Source: Leptobrachium leishanense (taxonomy: Eukaryota; Chordata; Amphibia; Anura; Megophryidae). From it: DNA of 64,000 nt. The notes under the pieces are model-generated. The model was given only the letters and a program-made list of their open reading frames with translations. It did no database searches and was not told where the DNA came from. The stretch spans positions 59,896,735-59,960,734 of the forward strand of contig CM019070.1 in NCBI GenBank assembly GCA_009667805.1, given 5' to 3'. Position 1 is the stretch's first letter, and the number at the start of each line of letters is the position of its first letter. Shown piece after piece: positions 1 through 11,246 of the stretch. The position numbers and the translations under genes are program-made.

Positions 1-72
1 CTAAGGATCGGAAGGGTAGAGAGTGTCCTGCGTATAGGGACCACCACTCTAGTATCAGGGGGATCCGTGACA
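1..72 (+). repeat. 3' end of the 5' LTR
   Basis: These 72 bases repeat exactly at 5206-5277 and end in the expected CA. The sequence after them (73-85) leads directly to the gag start at 86. I do not recognise a convincing tRNA-complementary primer-binding site there. Confidence 0.9.
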
Positions 73-85
73 TTACGTCAGGGCC

Positions 86-1080
86 ATGGATCCCGCAGAC
101 CTCTCTAATCAATTGACACGTATTGCAGCCAGACAAGAAGAGCAGGACCATAGAATGGACCAGATTGCTCTTGCCCTGCAAACCCTGCTAAACCGATCCA
201 GTTCTGGTACTGCAAGCCCGCCAGACCCAGTAGTGCCTAGGGTCAGTTCGGCCGCTCTCGAGGGTTGTAGGCTCAGTATGAAAGCACCCGTACGTTATGA
301 CGGAACACCGAACTTATGCCGGGGCTTTCTGACCCAACTCGAGATCTTATTCGAAAACAATCCCGGGTCCTGTATGTCTGATAAAGCCAAAGTAGGCTAT
401 CTGATTAATCACTTGACCGAAAAAGCTTTATTATGGGCCACGCCCTTGTGGGAGAACAAGAAACCCATCATATATGACTATGAGGGTTTTACCTCCGAGT
501 TAAAGCGTACTTTTGATCCCTCTAGACGGGCTACCAATGCGGGTAGATCCCTGTTTCACATCAAACAAGGTAATAGGAGGGTTTCCGACTATGCCATAGA
601 ATTTAAGACTTTGTCTTCTGAGGTACACTGGCCGAAGACGACGTTTTAACCCTGGCCTTTACCGAAGGTCTGAACGAGGCGTTTATGTTTGAATTGGCTC
701 CCCTAAAATTACCAGAACATCTGGATCATTTGATTGATTTCTGCATCGCCATGGACGATCAAATCAGGGAAAGGAGACACACCAGAGACAGACCCAGAAG
801 GGTCCTACCTCCTTTACCCTTAGTACCCAGGCATACCACTGCATCAGGTAACCTGGAGACCGTTAAGACCGATGTACCGGCCATTGAACCTATGCAGATA
901 GGTAAAACGGGTATTTCAGAGGCAGAGAGAGCTCACCGGAGAGAAGGGGGCTCTGTTTTTATTGTGCCGGGGCAGATCATTTCCGCCTTCAATGTCCTCA
1001 GAGACCCAGGGGTAGCAGGGGTGAGAGTGGCAAATCAGGTCAAAAGACAAGTAATACCCAGGTTATTGGTTCTCTGTATG
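86..1080 (+). pseudogene. gag of the Ty3/Gypsy element, frameshifted
   Basis: This is the gag region, which would make the nucleocapsid/capsid polyprotein. It opens at the ATG at 86, 14 bases after the LTR. The first 187 residues include a coiled-coil-like N-terminus and a retrotransposon capsid segment. That frame stops at 647, but homologous coding continues in another frame from about 660. A CCHC zinc knuckle (C-x2-C-x4-H-x4-C) can be read at 953-995 in the original frame, so at least two indels have accumulated. A run of twelve A at about 1099-1110 precedes the protease frame and is a likely further slip. Confidence is high for identity; this copy is not intact. Confidence 0.85.
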
Positions 1081-1088
1081 CCTCCTTT

Positions 1089-3100
1089 GTGGATGATGGA
1101 AAAAAAAAAAACTCGGATTCTGTACCTACCCTCTCCCTCACCTGGGAGGGGGTTCACCTCGAGACTGAGGCATTCCTAGACTCTGGAGCCTCAGGTAATT
1201 TTATGGATAGATGTTTTGCTGCCAACCACCTCTTACCTCTGGTTCTAAAGGAGAGGCCTCTTATGGTAGAAGCCATAGACGGGAAACCCCTGTCATGTCC
1301 CCATATCACACACGACACTATCGATGTGTGCATGACTACAGGAGTTCTGCACTGTGAAACCATACGATTCCAGGTTATCGACTCTCCCTCATGTCCTGTC
1401 GTTCTAGGGTTCCCATGGTTGACAGAACATAACCCGGTGATTGACTGGGCCCAGCGAGATATAATGTGTTGGGGTCCTAGTTGCCAGTCAAAGTGCCTGG
1501 GCAGGGTTAATGTGATTGGTAGTCTCAACATTGCCACAGCACCTCCTTTGTCCACTGAAGTCCCAGAATGTTATATGGCGCTAAAGGAGGTGTTCTCTAA
1601 AACCAGGACTGAGGTCCTACCACCGCATCGTCCTTATGACTGTGCTATAGAGTTACTCCCTGGTACTATGCCTCCTAGAGGACACGTATACCCCTTGTCT
1701 CAAAGGGAAATGACATTATGGAGGAATATATAAGGGAGAATCTAGAGCGAGGATTCATCAGACGATCCTCCTCTCCAGCAGGAGCAGGTTTCTTTTTCGT
1801 TTCCAAAAAAGAGGGTGACCTGCGACCTTGCATCGATTATAGAGGTTTAAATAGGATTACCATAAGAAATGCATACCCAATACCTCTTATAACCGAATTG
1901 TTCGACCGTTTAAAAGGGGCCCGTATTTATACGAAACTTGATTTACGCGGAGCGTACAACCTGGTCAGGGTTAAGAAGGGGCACGAATGGAAAACGGCTT
2001 TTAATACACGTAGCGGGCATTATGAATACCTGGTGATGCCCTTTGGGTTATGCAATGCGCCAGCCGTTTTCCAGGACCTCATAAACGACACCCTAAGGGA
2101 TTTTCTGCAAACGTTCGTTATAGTATATCTGGACGACATCCTGATATACTCTCCTGATAAGGAGACTCATCACGCCCACGTGAGACAAGTGTTGAAGAGA
2201 CTATTGAGGGCTGGGTTATATTGTAAGCTAGAGAAATGCTTATTCGACATAGAGACAGTGCACTTCCTTGGGTATATAATAACCCCTGAAGGTTTCCAAA
2301 TGGATCCTAAAAAACTCTCAGCGATTCTTGACTGGCCTTTACCCCAAGGGCTTAAAGCCATCCAGAGGTTTTTGGGGTTTACTAACTACTACCGGAGGTT
2401 CATTAAAAATTTCTCGGCCTTGATAGCTCCCCTCACGGCTATGACTAAAAAGGGGGTGGTGAATCAGAAGTGGACACCCCAGGCCAGTCAAGCCTTTGAG
2501 GCACTTAAACAGGCTTTCACCACTGCCCCTGTTCTCCGACATCCTGATCCGGCTCTGCCTTTCCAGGTTGAAGTTGACGCCTCCGAGCTAGGTCTTGGTG
2601 CAGTCTTGTCCCAAAGGGAGGCACCCGACAAGCCCTTGCATCCATGCGGCTTCTATTCCCGAAAGTTGTCCCCGGCAGAGAGGAACTATGATATCGGAAA
2701 CAGAGAATTGTTAGCAGTTATTGCAGCCTTGACGGAATGGAGATACTTATTAGAGGGGTCTAGGGACCCCATTGTCATCATAACCGATCATAAGAATCTC
2801 ACGTACATTGGAGACGCTAAACGGTTGAATGCCAGGCAAGCGAGATGGTCATTGTTTCTTTCCAGCTTTAATTTCGTCCTCACATACAGACCTGGGTCGA
2901 GAAACATTAAAGCAGACGCATTGTCAAGACAGTACGAGTCATACGAACATAACATCCAAGATCAACATCCCATTGTACCCCAGGAAAGGATTATAGCACT
3001 TACCACGATTAGTGTCTCGTCTCCTCTAATGTTAAGATTGCAGACCGCCCAGGGCACAGCTCCTGGGGGGACCTCCTGCGAAACTCTTTGTACCTGAGAA
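1089..3100 (+). pseudogene. pol part 1: aspartic protease, reverse transcriptase, RNase H
   Basis: The protease active-site triad D-S-G starts at 1179. This frame runs to 1733 and overlaps a second frame (1718-3097) that carries the reverse transcriptase. The RT motifs are clear: a YLDD catalytic box at 2126-2137, followed by the LGY motif and thumb region. RNase H follows, with its D-A-S and T-D-H acidic motifs, and the Gypsy-typical A-L-S-R end near 2920. The frame change between protease and RT lies near 1720 and could be decay. The RT-RNase H frame ends at 3097 and the integrase continues in another frame. Order and motifs are those of the Ty3/Gypsy family. It is non-functional as read. 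Confidence 0.92.
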
Positions 3101-3112
3101 CGAAAGGGAAGA

Positions 3113-4400
3113 GGTATTAAAACTGTATCATGATAACAAAATCTCTGGGCACATGGGGATCACCAAAACAGTGTCTAGTATACGTAAACTCCTTTGGTGG
3201 CCCACGGTGCGCCGTGACGTTAAAGATTACATAACCGTGTGTGAAGTGTGCACAAGACATAAAAGTCCCAAAACAGCGCCTATTGGTTTACTCCAGCCTC
3301 TGCCAATCCCCGAACGACCATGGTCGCATTTAGCTATGGATTTTATAGTAGAGTTACCTGAGTCTAGAGGGAATACTGTAATACTCACGGTCATAGATCG
3401 ATTCTCCAAAATGGGTCACTATGTTCCTCTTCGGAAACTTCCTTCGGCAGCCGAACTGGTGCCCATTTTTGTTTCCAATGTGGTCCGCTTACACGGTATT
3501 CCTCTTGGGATTGTCTCGGATAGGGGGACCCAATTCGTCTCCAGATTCTGGAAAGGGTTTTGCAAGAGTGTGGGGATAGACCTATCCTTCTCTTCGGCCT
3601 ATCACCCCCAGACCAACGGGGCGGCGGAACGAGCCAACCAAAATATAGAAAAATATCTCAGGTGCTTTATATCCGAACGACAAGATAACTGGTCAGACCT
3701 GATACCGTGGGCAGAGTATGCCTTGAACAGTGCAGTAAGCGAAGCCACAGGACGTTCCCCCTTCTTCACTGTTTACGGTTTTGATCCTCCCGTGCTCCCT
3801 GCTACGTTTCCTGATACCGCGATGCGATTCCTGCTCTGGATGAGCATTTAGTGTCATTGAAAGAAACCTGGGGAGGGGTTAAACGGGCACTGGAGGATAG
3901 TAGTGTTACCCAGAAGATCAAAGCCGACAGACACAGGAGGCCGGCACCCGTGTATCAAGTTGGGGACAGGGTTTGGCTTTCTTCACGCAACATTAAGCTT
4001 TTAGTACCCTCCATGAAACTGGCACCCAGGTACATAGGCCCCTATAAGGTTCTGCGGCGAATCAATCCGGTCTCCTATGCTCTGGCTCTGCCCTCCCATA
4101 TCAAGATACACAATGTGTTTCACGTGAGCCTTTTGAAACCACTTTTGTGTAATCGGTACACCAGGGCCCGTGTCCCCCCTCCTCCGGTCTCTGTGGAGGG
4201 CGAGGAGGAGTTTGAAGTTGAGGCCATTCTGGACGCCAGGGTTTCTAGGGGGTCCTTCAGTACTTGGTTGACTGGGTGGGCTACGGCCCAGAGGATCGCT
4301 CTTGGCTTCCGGCTACTGAGGTTCATGCTCCTCGGTTGGTGAGGGCTTTCTATTTGGCTCATCCCGCGCCCCTGGGGGTCGTCCAGTGGCCGCCCGTAGA
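3113..4400 (+). pseudogene. pol part 2: integrase with chromodomain-like C-terminus
   Basis: An HHCC zinc-binding segment spans about 3125-3260. The catalytic core carries D at 3339, D at 3519 and E at 3627, giving the standard D,D(35)E spacing. The core frame ends at 3851 and coding resumes in another frame (3851 to about 4260) with the GPY/F-type region. A third frame (4264 onward) encodes a short chromodomain-like stretch ([15 protein letters not shown]). Chromodomains of chromovirus integrases are thought to direct insertion to heterochromatin. Here the element does sit in a satellite array, which fits, though one case proves nothing. At least two frameshifts make this a pseudogene. Confidence 0.9.
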
Positions 4401-4409
4401 GGGGGGTTC

Positions 4410-5277
4410 TGTCACGGTGGCCCCCGCACCCCGGCGCCTGGCAGCAGCTTCCTCGCTGCTCGCTGGCCAGGCGCCGAATGATATTGCGGTCGCTTCCGCA
4501 CACGTGGGGAAGCCGGGGGGCGGGGCCTGGCGGGCTGACGCGGACCCGCCGGGTTTAAAGCCCAGGCTCTCAGAAATGCCGGTGCCCTGACGTGGTAGTT
4601 ACTTCCCGCAGAGCTCTTGTATATTTGGCAAACAACTATTCTGTGTATTGACCCCTTGGCATTGGCAAACGACTATTCTGTGTATTGACCCTTGGCATTG
4701 GCAAACGACTATTCTGTGTATTGACCCCTTGGCATTGGCAAACGACTATTCTGTGTATTGACCCCTTGGCATTGGCAAACGACTATTCTGTGTATTGACC
4801 CCTTGGCATTGGCAAACGACTATTCTGTGTATGACCCCTGGCATTGGCGAACGAACCACTCTGTGTATGATCCCTGGCATTGGCGAACGAACCATTCTGT
4901 GCATAACCCCTGGTATTGGCATCAACTCTTCTAATTCTGGTATTGAGGTCAGTCTGTGTGGCACCCTAAGCACGCATCAGACTACCCCTTGTGTTGTTAG
5001 GGTCTTGGGAAGAGCTAATTATTCTAACTTCTTGTGTATCATTCTGTGTCTGTCTAGTCGTGCCGACCACTCTAAGGATCGGAAGGGTAGAGACTGTTCT
5101 GTGTCTAGAAACCACTACTCAGATAAAGCAGAGGGATCCGTGACATCTCTCTTGTACGTGCTCTGTACTGCCATTCTTGTAGTCTGTCTAGTCGTGCCGA
5201 CCATTCTAAGGATCGGAAGGGTAGAGAGTGTCCTGCGTATAGGGACCACCACTCTAGTATCAGGGGGATCCGTGACA
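4410..5277 (+). repeat. 3' LTR, about 868 bp
   Basis: It starts TGTCACGG after a G-rich polypurine tract (about 4396-4407) and ends GTGACA. The last 72 bases match the window start exactly. It contains a 37-bp tandem array (4628-4925). An approximate repeat of the ending occurs at 5073-5150 and again at 5194-5277, so the LTR end is itself tandemly duplicated. Confidence 0.88.
4628..4925 (+). repeat. 37-bp tandem repeat inside the LTR, about 8 units
   Basis: The unit contains GGCAAACGACTATTCTGTGT and recurs every 37 bases, with more divergent units at the right end (CGAACCACTCTGTG variants). It lies where LTR promoter or R-region sequence would be, so unit number could alter transcription; that is inference. 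Confidence 0.85.
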
Positions 5278-5410
5278 CAAATATAGCCATGTATGAGCTG
5301 CTTGGGGAAAATATATCTGTGTATGAGCTGCAGGGGGCAAATATATCCGTGTATGAGCTGCAGGGGGCAAATATATCCGTGTATGAGCTGCTGGGGCAAA
5401 TATTATCCGT
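5278..5410 (+). repeat. 30-bp minisatellite, left block
   Basis: The unit contains CAAATATATCCATGTATGAG followed by CTGCTGGGGG. Units start directly after the LTR. The unit length is a multiple of three, so reading frames stay open for long stretches on both strands. These are by-products, not genes. Confidence 0.9.
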
Positions 5411-6105
5411 GTGAGCACCTATATATTTCTGTGAGCTGGGGGCAATATGTCCATGTGAGCTGGGGGCAATATATCAAATGTTGAGCTGCTTTTACTGTAC
5501 AGCTCTGTGATGCCCTCAAACACACCGCGCATATTACTGGGGCTGGTATGAAATGAAATGGTTTTTATCCCCAGTCCGGGCCTGCTTCTGGACCAGCAAT
5601 ACTCAACCGCCTTCCAAAAAGAAAGGAAAGCCGGAGAGGGGGCAACTTTTGTATTTAAACTGGGGGTATTATTGCTGTGGACTTTGTGATATGCTCATAC
5701 ACTGCACATTACTGTGGGTTTTATTGCTGTGGACTTTGTGATATGCTCATACACTGCACATTACTGTGGGTTTTATTGCTGTGGACTTTGATACACTCAT
5801 ATACTCCGCACATTACTGTGAGTTTTACTGCTGTGGATTCTGTAATAAGCTCATACACACCGCACTTTGCTGGGATTTTTATTGCTGTGGATTCTGTGAT
5901 ACGCTCATACACACCGCACATTGCTGGGGGATTTATTGCTGTGGATTCTATGGTATGCTCATACACTGGACTTTGTGATATGCTCATACACGGCACATTA
6001 CTGTGGGTTTTATTGCTGTGGACTTTGTGATATGCTCATACACTGCACATTACTGTGGGTTTTATTGCTGTGGACTTTGATACGCTCATATACTCCGTTA
6101 CTGCT
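5411..6105 (+). repeat. Satellite segment copy 1, with 52-bp tandem array
   Basis: The segment holds short GTGAGCTGGGGGCAATAT units, a ~150-bp single-copy-like spacer (5500-5660), then a 52-bp repeat containing GGACTTTGTGATATGCTCAT from about 5665 to 6098. Almost the whole segment recurs at 6808-7520, offset by 1422 bp from 5677 onward. Confidence 0.88.
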
Positions 6106-6807
6106 AGGGGCAAATATATCCATGTATGAGCTGCTTGGGGCAAATATAGCCATGTATGAGCTGCTGGGGGCAAATATATCCATGTATGAGCTGCTGGGGG
6201 CAAATATATCCATGTATGAGCTGCAGGGGGCAAATATAGCCCTCTATGAGCTGCTGGGGGCAAATATATCCATGTATGAGCTGCTGGGGGCAAATATATT
6301 TGTGTATGAGCTGCTGGGGCAAATATAACCCTGTATGAGCTGCAGGGGGAAAATATATCCATGTATGAGCATTGGGGCAAATATAGCCATGTATGAGCTG
6401 CTCGGGGCAAATATATCCACGTATGAGCTGCTGGAGCAAATATAGCCATGTATGAGCAGCTGGGGCAAATATATCCAAGTATGAGCTGCTGGGGGCAAAT
6501 ATAGCCATGTATGAGCTGCTTGGGGAAAATATATCCGTGTATGAGCTGCAGGGGGCAAATATATCCGTGTATGAGCTGCAGGGGGCAAATATATCCATGT
6601 ATGAGCTGCTGGGGGAAAATATAGCCATGTATGAGCTGCTGGGGCAAATATATCCGTGTATGAGCTGCAGGGGGCAAATATATCCATGTATGAGCTGCAG
6701 GGGGCAAATATAGCCATGTATGAGCTGCTGGGGGCAAATATATCCATGTATGAGCTGCTGGGGGCAAATATATCCATGTATGAGCTGCTGGGGGCAAATA
6801 TATCCGT
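6106..6807 (+). repeat. 30-bp minisatellite, main block, about 23 units
   Basis: Units of about 30 bp differ by small substitutions (CTGCAGGGGG / CTGCTGGGGG; ATAGCC / ATATCC) and occasional single-base loss. The left block at 5278 matches units near 6500, so both blocks belong to one array that was split by duplication of the 52-bp segment. Confidence 0.92.
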
Positions 6808-7690
6808 GTGAGCACCTATATATTCATGTGAGCTGGGGGCAATATGTCCATGTGAGCTGGGGGCAATATATCCATGTGAGCTGGGGGCAATATATCAAAT
6901 GTGAGCTGCTTATTATTGTACAGCTCTGTGATGCCCTCAAACACACCGCATATTACTGGGGCTGGTATGAAATGAAATGGTTTTTTTCCCTAGTCCGGGC
7001 CTGCTTCTGGACCAGCAATACTCAACCGCCTCCCTCCAAAAAGAAAGGAAAGCCGGAGAGGGGGCAACTTTTGTATTTAAACTGGGGGTATTATTGCTGT
7101 GGACTTTGTGATATGCTCATACACTGCACATTACTGTGGGTTTTATTGCTGTGGACTTTGTGATATGCTCATACACTGCACATTACTGTGGGTTTTATTG
7201 CTGTGGACTTTGATACACTCATATACTCCGCACATTACTGTGAGTTTTACTGCTGTGGATTCTGTAATAAGCTCATACACACCGCACTTTGCTGGGATTT
7301 TTATTGCTGTGGATTCTGTGATACGCTCATACACACCGCACATTGCTGGGGGATTTATTGCTGTGGATTCTATGGTATGCTCATACACTGGACTTTGTGA
7401 TATGCTCATACACGGCACATTACTGTGGGTTTTATTGCTGTGGACTTTGTGATATGCTCATACACTGCACATTACTGTGGGTTTTATTGCTGTGGACTTT
7501 GATACGCTCATATACTCTGCACATTACTGTGAGTTTTACTGCTGTGGATTCTGTAATAAGCTCATACATACCGCACTTTGCTGGGAGTTTTATTGCTGTG
7601 GATTCTGTTATACGCTCATACACACCGCACATGGCTGGGGGTTTTATTGCTGTGGATTCTGTGTTGACTGCACTGTATGGCTGTGTGTGT
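6808..7690 (+). repeat. Satellite segment copy 2, with extended 52-bp array
   Basis: This repeats 5411-6098 almost base for base (for example 7099-7452 encodes the same 117 codons as 5677-6030). It then continues with further degenerate 52-bp units to about 7670. The near-identity over at least 400 bp implies a recent duplication or gene conversion. Confidence 0.9.
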
Positions 7691-7925
7691 AAATGCATGT
7701 ATTTGTCTTTAAACAGGCTGCGTCTTTAAACAGGCTGTGCGTAAAATTCGGCACCTGTGTCCTTGTCTCAGCCCGGCATTGACCCTTGCCCTGCATCCAA
7801 AAGGCTGGTATTGCTCCTAGAATCGCCGCTATATCTTCTGCCTGCACTCCACAAAGTAAGAATAGTGAATAAAGCATCGTGAGATACAGGTAGGAGACTA
7901 AATATTGGTGCTTGGCAGCAGAAGG
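7691..7925. other. Satellite flank, no gene seen
   Basis: A short direct repeat (TTTAAACAGGCTG at about 7711 and 7725) follows the array. Nothing else is recognisable. Confidence 0.5.
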
Positions 7926-8270
7926 TTAACCTCCCTGGCGGTCTGATTTTGAAATTTTTATGTCAAAATCGGTGCAATTATTCAGCCCCCTGGCGGTTTT
8001 CCCGAGCGTGGCTTGGGGTTAAATTTCAATGCTGAAAGCAGTAACCCCGAGCCACACCTGGGCTGTTACATACCTGTCCCTGCACTCCCTCGCTATCCTC
8101 TCGCAGTCACCTCCGGCCGATCGCGGCGTCCTGGTTCCTGTTGCGAGTGGCTGATTCCCTGCACTTTGGGGGCCCTGCGGTGAATGGTGAATTCACCACA
8201 GGGTGGGGCAATTTGATTCCCGAAGTGCGGGGAACAACAGTTAGCGACATTTCGGTGCTCTGTGAATGAC
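7926..8270 (+). mobile_element. Possible piggyBac-like MITE end
   Basis: It begins TTAACCTCCCTGGCGG; TTAA followed by a C-rich end is typical of piggyBac-type elements. A second CCCTGGCGG lies at about 7988 and an inverted GGCTTGGGGTTA / TAACCCCGAGCC pair at 8009-8056. I cannot define the right end. Confidence 0.4.
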
Positions 8271-8700
8271 CCCTATAGTAATGATATATTTTGGCTGAAT
8301 GCGTGAGTGTGTGTCTGTGTATGTTTGCATAAGGGTGCGTGAATATATATATATTTGTGTGTGTTTGAACTTTTGGGTGCACACCCTAATACAATAGGCT
8401 GCGCACGCCTATGGATTTGAATATCCTGTCTGTCTGTTACCAAATCATATTCTGCGTGCTGACATCATCCTCTCTTCGTACGCTCGCAGTAGCGAAGATG
8501 GAAGTGAGATGGCAACTGATTGGTTCTGCGAGTTCATCATCAATCTATTGTTCTGCGGACATGCTGCAGAAAGTGTATACACAAGTTCTGTGTGTTACAA
8601 AATTTGCACAGTGATCACTATGCAAATTGCATTAGATAGCTGCAAGGACTTCCACTTTTTGTAGCCCGGAGCTGAAGGGGACGGGCAGCCCAGCTCCAGG
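8271..8700. other. No gene; low-complexity and unassigned sequence
   Basis: A TG/AT-rich microsatellite-like patch lies near 8300-8370. The remainder has no supported feature. Confidence 0.5.
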
Positions 8701-9540
8701 AGAGAAAAGGTCTGTATTTACACCAAAACTAAAAAAAATAGAAAAAATAATTACTTAGATGCTCTCAGCAGGATGTCCTCAATTATTTAAGGGTAAAAAA
8801 GAGGGTTGAAACTTTAAGGCCAGCGTCAGACGAGCCCACTAGGTGCACCCATACTGACGTGGCTTCTGGCGTCTGTCGCAGCGTTGTGATGCTGTGACGG
8901 GACCGGCCAGACACTGTTGGGCGCACGAATTGTGCGCGCAACAGCGTCTGTGCTGAATCCATGCAGCAGGCCTCTCCGTCAAAGCGCTAGGACGCATGTT
9001 GACAGAGCTACAAAGTGTGATCCTCCATAGGAGGATCGAGCCTTGCAGCGCTGAGCGCACTAACTGCGCTCAGCGAGGCGGCCAGAAGGTTGTCGAGTGA
9101 AAGGAACGTCCACTCTCACAGACGTTCCTTCCGCTCTTCAAAACGCTCGTCTGACCCCAGCGTAATAGAGTGTCAATTTAAACTTTCCTTTGTGATGGGT
9201 AAGAGCCTGTTTCTCTGCACACCCAGTGATAATTCCTTTTGTTCTGACTTACATAAGCTGTAACCAGGTTACTTGTGTTACAAACAAAACCACATTATAA
9301 AAGACATGCTGCTGGTTTTTCCTCGTTTGAAGTAGTTGCATGTAAAAGGGAAAAAGAAAGTATTTTTTTCTCCTGGTTCCATTTTGTGGATTTTTTCCAT
9401 GCTGTAACGGTTACCGAAATCTGTGCAAAAGTTTTACTTAAATACTGTATAAGCTAAACCACAGCAGTAAACAGTCAGGTGGAGGAGGGAATGTTTAGAT
9501 AAGGCTATTGTGTTCTTTAAGCTACTCGAGAGAAGAAATG
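8701..9540 (+). repeat. Dispersed repeat (copies at about 28850-29500 and 58262-58430), interrupted by a MITE
   Basis: The stretch with TTACATAAGCTGTAACCAGG and the following region about a AAAAGACATGCTGCTGG recurs in reverse orientation at 29330-29480 and in degraded form at 58262-58430. A Harbinger-type MITE (8818-9162) is inserted within it. The family is unknown to me. Confidence 0.6.
8818..9162. mobile_element. PIF/Harbinger-type MITE M1 (subfamily A)
   Basis: The ends GGCCAGCGTCAGACGAGC and GCTCGTCTGACCCCAGCG are inverted repeats. It is flanked by TAA on both sides (8815-8817, 9163-9165). The interior matches M9 and M11. Confidence 0.8.
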
Positions 9541-9544
9541 GCAG

Positions 9545-9801
9545 GTGAATGAGAAAAGACAAGGAGGTTAAAAGACTTCTACTGACTTGTCAGCAACAAT
9601 ACTCAGGCCATGGTGTTTTAAATGATGCTCAATTGGTACTAAGGGGCCCAAAGTGCGCCAAGAAAATATCCCCCACACCATTACACCACCAGCCTGAACC
9701 GTTGATCCAAGGCAGGATGGATTCATACTTTCATGGTGTTTAAGCAAAATCCGGACCCTACTATCTGAATGTGGCAGCTGAAGTCGAAACTCATGAGGCA
9801 A
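9545..9801 (-). pseudogene. Tc1-like transposase fragment, catalytic region
   Basis: The minus strand encodes a fragment with GGVMVWGIFSWRTLGPLVPI, which is the second catalytic-D region (V-M-V-W-G) of Tc1/mariner transposases. The N-terminal DNA-binding part and the last catalytic glutamate are absent here. It lies next to a different Tc1 fragment in the same orientation, so the two may be parts of one decayed copy or of two. Confidence 0.8.
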
Positions 9802-9834
9802 TGTTTTACAATATTCTATTGTAAAAACAATTGT

Positions 9835-10390
9835 GAGCCTGTGTGAATTGTAGCGTCAGTTTCCTGTTCTTAGCTGACAGGACTGACAACCGGTGTGGTC
9901 TGCTGCTGCTGTAGCCCATTTGCTTCAAGGTTGGACATGTTGTGCATTCAGAGATCGTATGCTGCATACCTTAGTTGTAACATGTGGTTATTTCAGCTAC
10001 TGTTGCCTTTCTATCATCTCGAACCAATCTGCCAGTCTGCCCTCTTTGACCTCTACAAAGCATTTTCGTCCACACAACTGCCACTCTCTGGATATTTTCT
10101 CTTTTTCGGACCATTCTCTGTAAATCCTAGCGATAGTTGTGCGTGAAAATCCCAGTAGATCATCACGTTGTGAAATAGTCAGACCAGCCCATCTGACATC
10201 AACAACCATGCCACGTTCAAAGTCACTTAATTCCCCTTTGTTCCCCATTCTGATGCTCGGTTTGAACTTCAGCAAATCGTCTTCACCACGTCTAGATGCC
10301 CAAATGCATTTAGTTGCTGCCATGTTATCGGCTGATTAGCAATTTGTGTTTAAAAAGTAATTGAACAGGTTTACGTATAAAGTGGCCTTT
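9835..10390 (-). pseudogene. Tc1-like element, N-terminal transposase half
   Basis: On the minus strand an open frame starts near 10323 with a leader, then MGNKGELSDFERG and a helix-turn-helix ending FSRTTIARIYREWSEK. This is the paired-like DNA-binding domain of a widespread vertebrate Tc1 family. The frame is lost after about 9997. The sequence GTATAAAGTGGCC near 10375 resembles the known terminal motif of that family, so the element's 5' end is probably at about 10390. No catalytic triad is present in this part. Confidence 0.8.
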
Positions 10391-11246
10391 GAGTGTCTAT
10401 TACACTATTGTTTGTTGTGTTTTGTGAAATCAGGCAGTACTTCGGGATTGCCACCTTTCAACTTGAATCAGATTTAGGCAGTGCTCAAGTTCTAAAACCT
10501 ACGTCCGAGAACTCAAGATTTCTGCCCCCAGATTTTCTAACCCTGCAATAGTACAGCTTTGTATTGATTTTCTGTTTTGGAAACATTTTAGCATTAGCAG
10601 AACATGACACAACATAAGCAGATCTTTTTATGCAGAGCTTTCGCAATGTGAACCATAATGATTATGTTTGGGTTCAGTTGTCCCTAGCCCACGTTCACTT
10701 GGAATTCTTACCCTGAAAGTATTTTAAGCTTCTGGACAGCACACTCACATTTAATTTCCAATAGCCATAATTATATGAAACTTGGTCTTCAAAGAAAAAA
10801 ATGATGCTGTTCTTAACACACCAAAAATGTTTTGCTCCAAAATAAAATGTAAAAAAAAAGGATTGTGATGCTGTGAACCTTACATTCTTTACCATTTTAT
10901 ATTAAAAAAATGCAAATATCTTTCAACTAACTGTTATTTATGGAATATATATGAGAGAGAAAATTAAAAACAGGTTGGATATATTTGAGAACTTATACCA
11001 TAGCAACATGTGGATCCGGGAGCAATCTCATTGTCATTATACAGTCAATAAAGAATTGTTTTCCATATTTTATATACATTTTATGTAGCACCGTTAGAGA
11101 TTGTTTCAATTACCGGTAGATGTATTTTCCCTTTTGGATCCCTAGCTGTTAAAGTGAATGGTAAGGTGGAAGCCTATGATATGTACTGTTTATTTTAGAG
11201 GGGGGAGGTAGTGATTTTGTGATCAAACCTGCAATAGTTTGAGGGG
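10391..11246. other. Intergenic, no feature recognised
   Basis: AT-rich sequence without coding signal, inverted termini or tandem repeats that I could support. Confidence 0.5.

Larger units (their letters stand above)
1..5277 (+). mobile_element. Ty3/Gypsy LTR retrotransposon (chromovirus-type), degraded, 5' LTR mostly outside window
   Basis: Bases 1-72 are identical to 5206-5277, the end of a downstream LTR, so the window opens in the last 72 bases of the 5' LTR. Between the LTRs lie gag, protease, reverse transcriptase, RNase H, integrase and a chromodomain-like tail, which is the Ty3/Gypsy gene order. The reading frame changes at least five times (about 640, 1100, 1720, 3100 and 3850, and again near 4260), so this copy is not autonomous. 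The 3' LTR ends directly in the 30-bp satellite, so the element inserted into that array. The target duplication cannot be read because the left flank lies outside the window. The chromodomain-like C-terminus and the gag start resemble vertebrate sushi-type elements; that clade call is from memory. Confidence 0.95.

Noticed and set aside
1154..1555. 133-codon minus-strand frame opposite the Gypsy protease
   Set aside because: Shadow of the protease coding strand.
6036..6815. 259-codon minus-strand frame and other long frames in the 30-bp array
   Set aside because: The unit length is a multiple of three without stops, so open frames arise automatically in several frames; no start context or conserved protein.
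4620..7690. CRISPR-like regular repeats
   Set aside because: Repeats are contiguous tandem units without unique spacers, in a eukaryotic genome.
8300..8370. TG/AT-rich patch as a regulatory Z-DNA site
   Set aside because: Too short and irregular to support a function.
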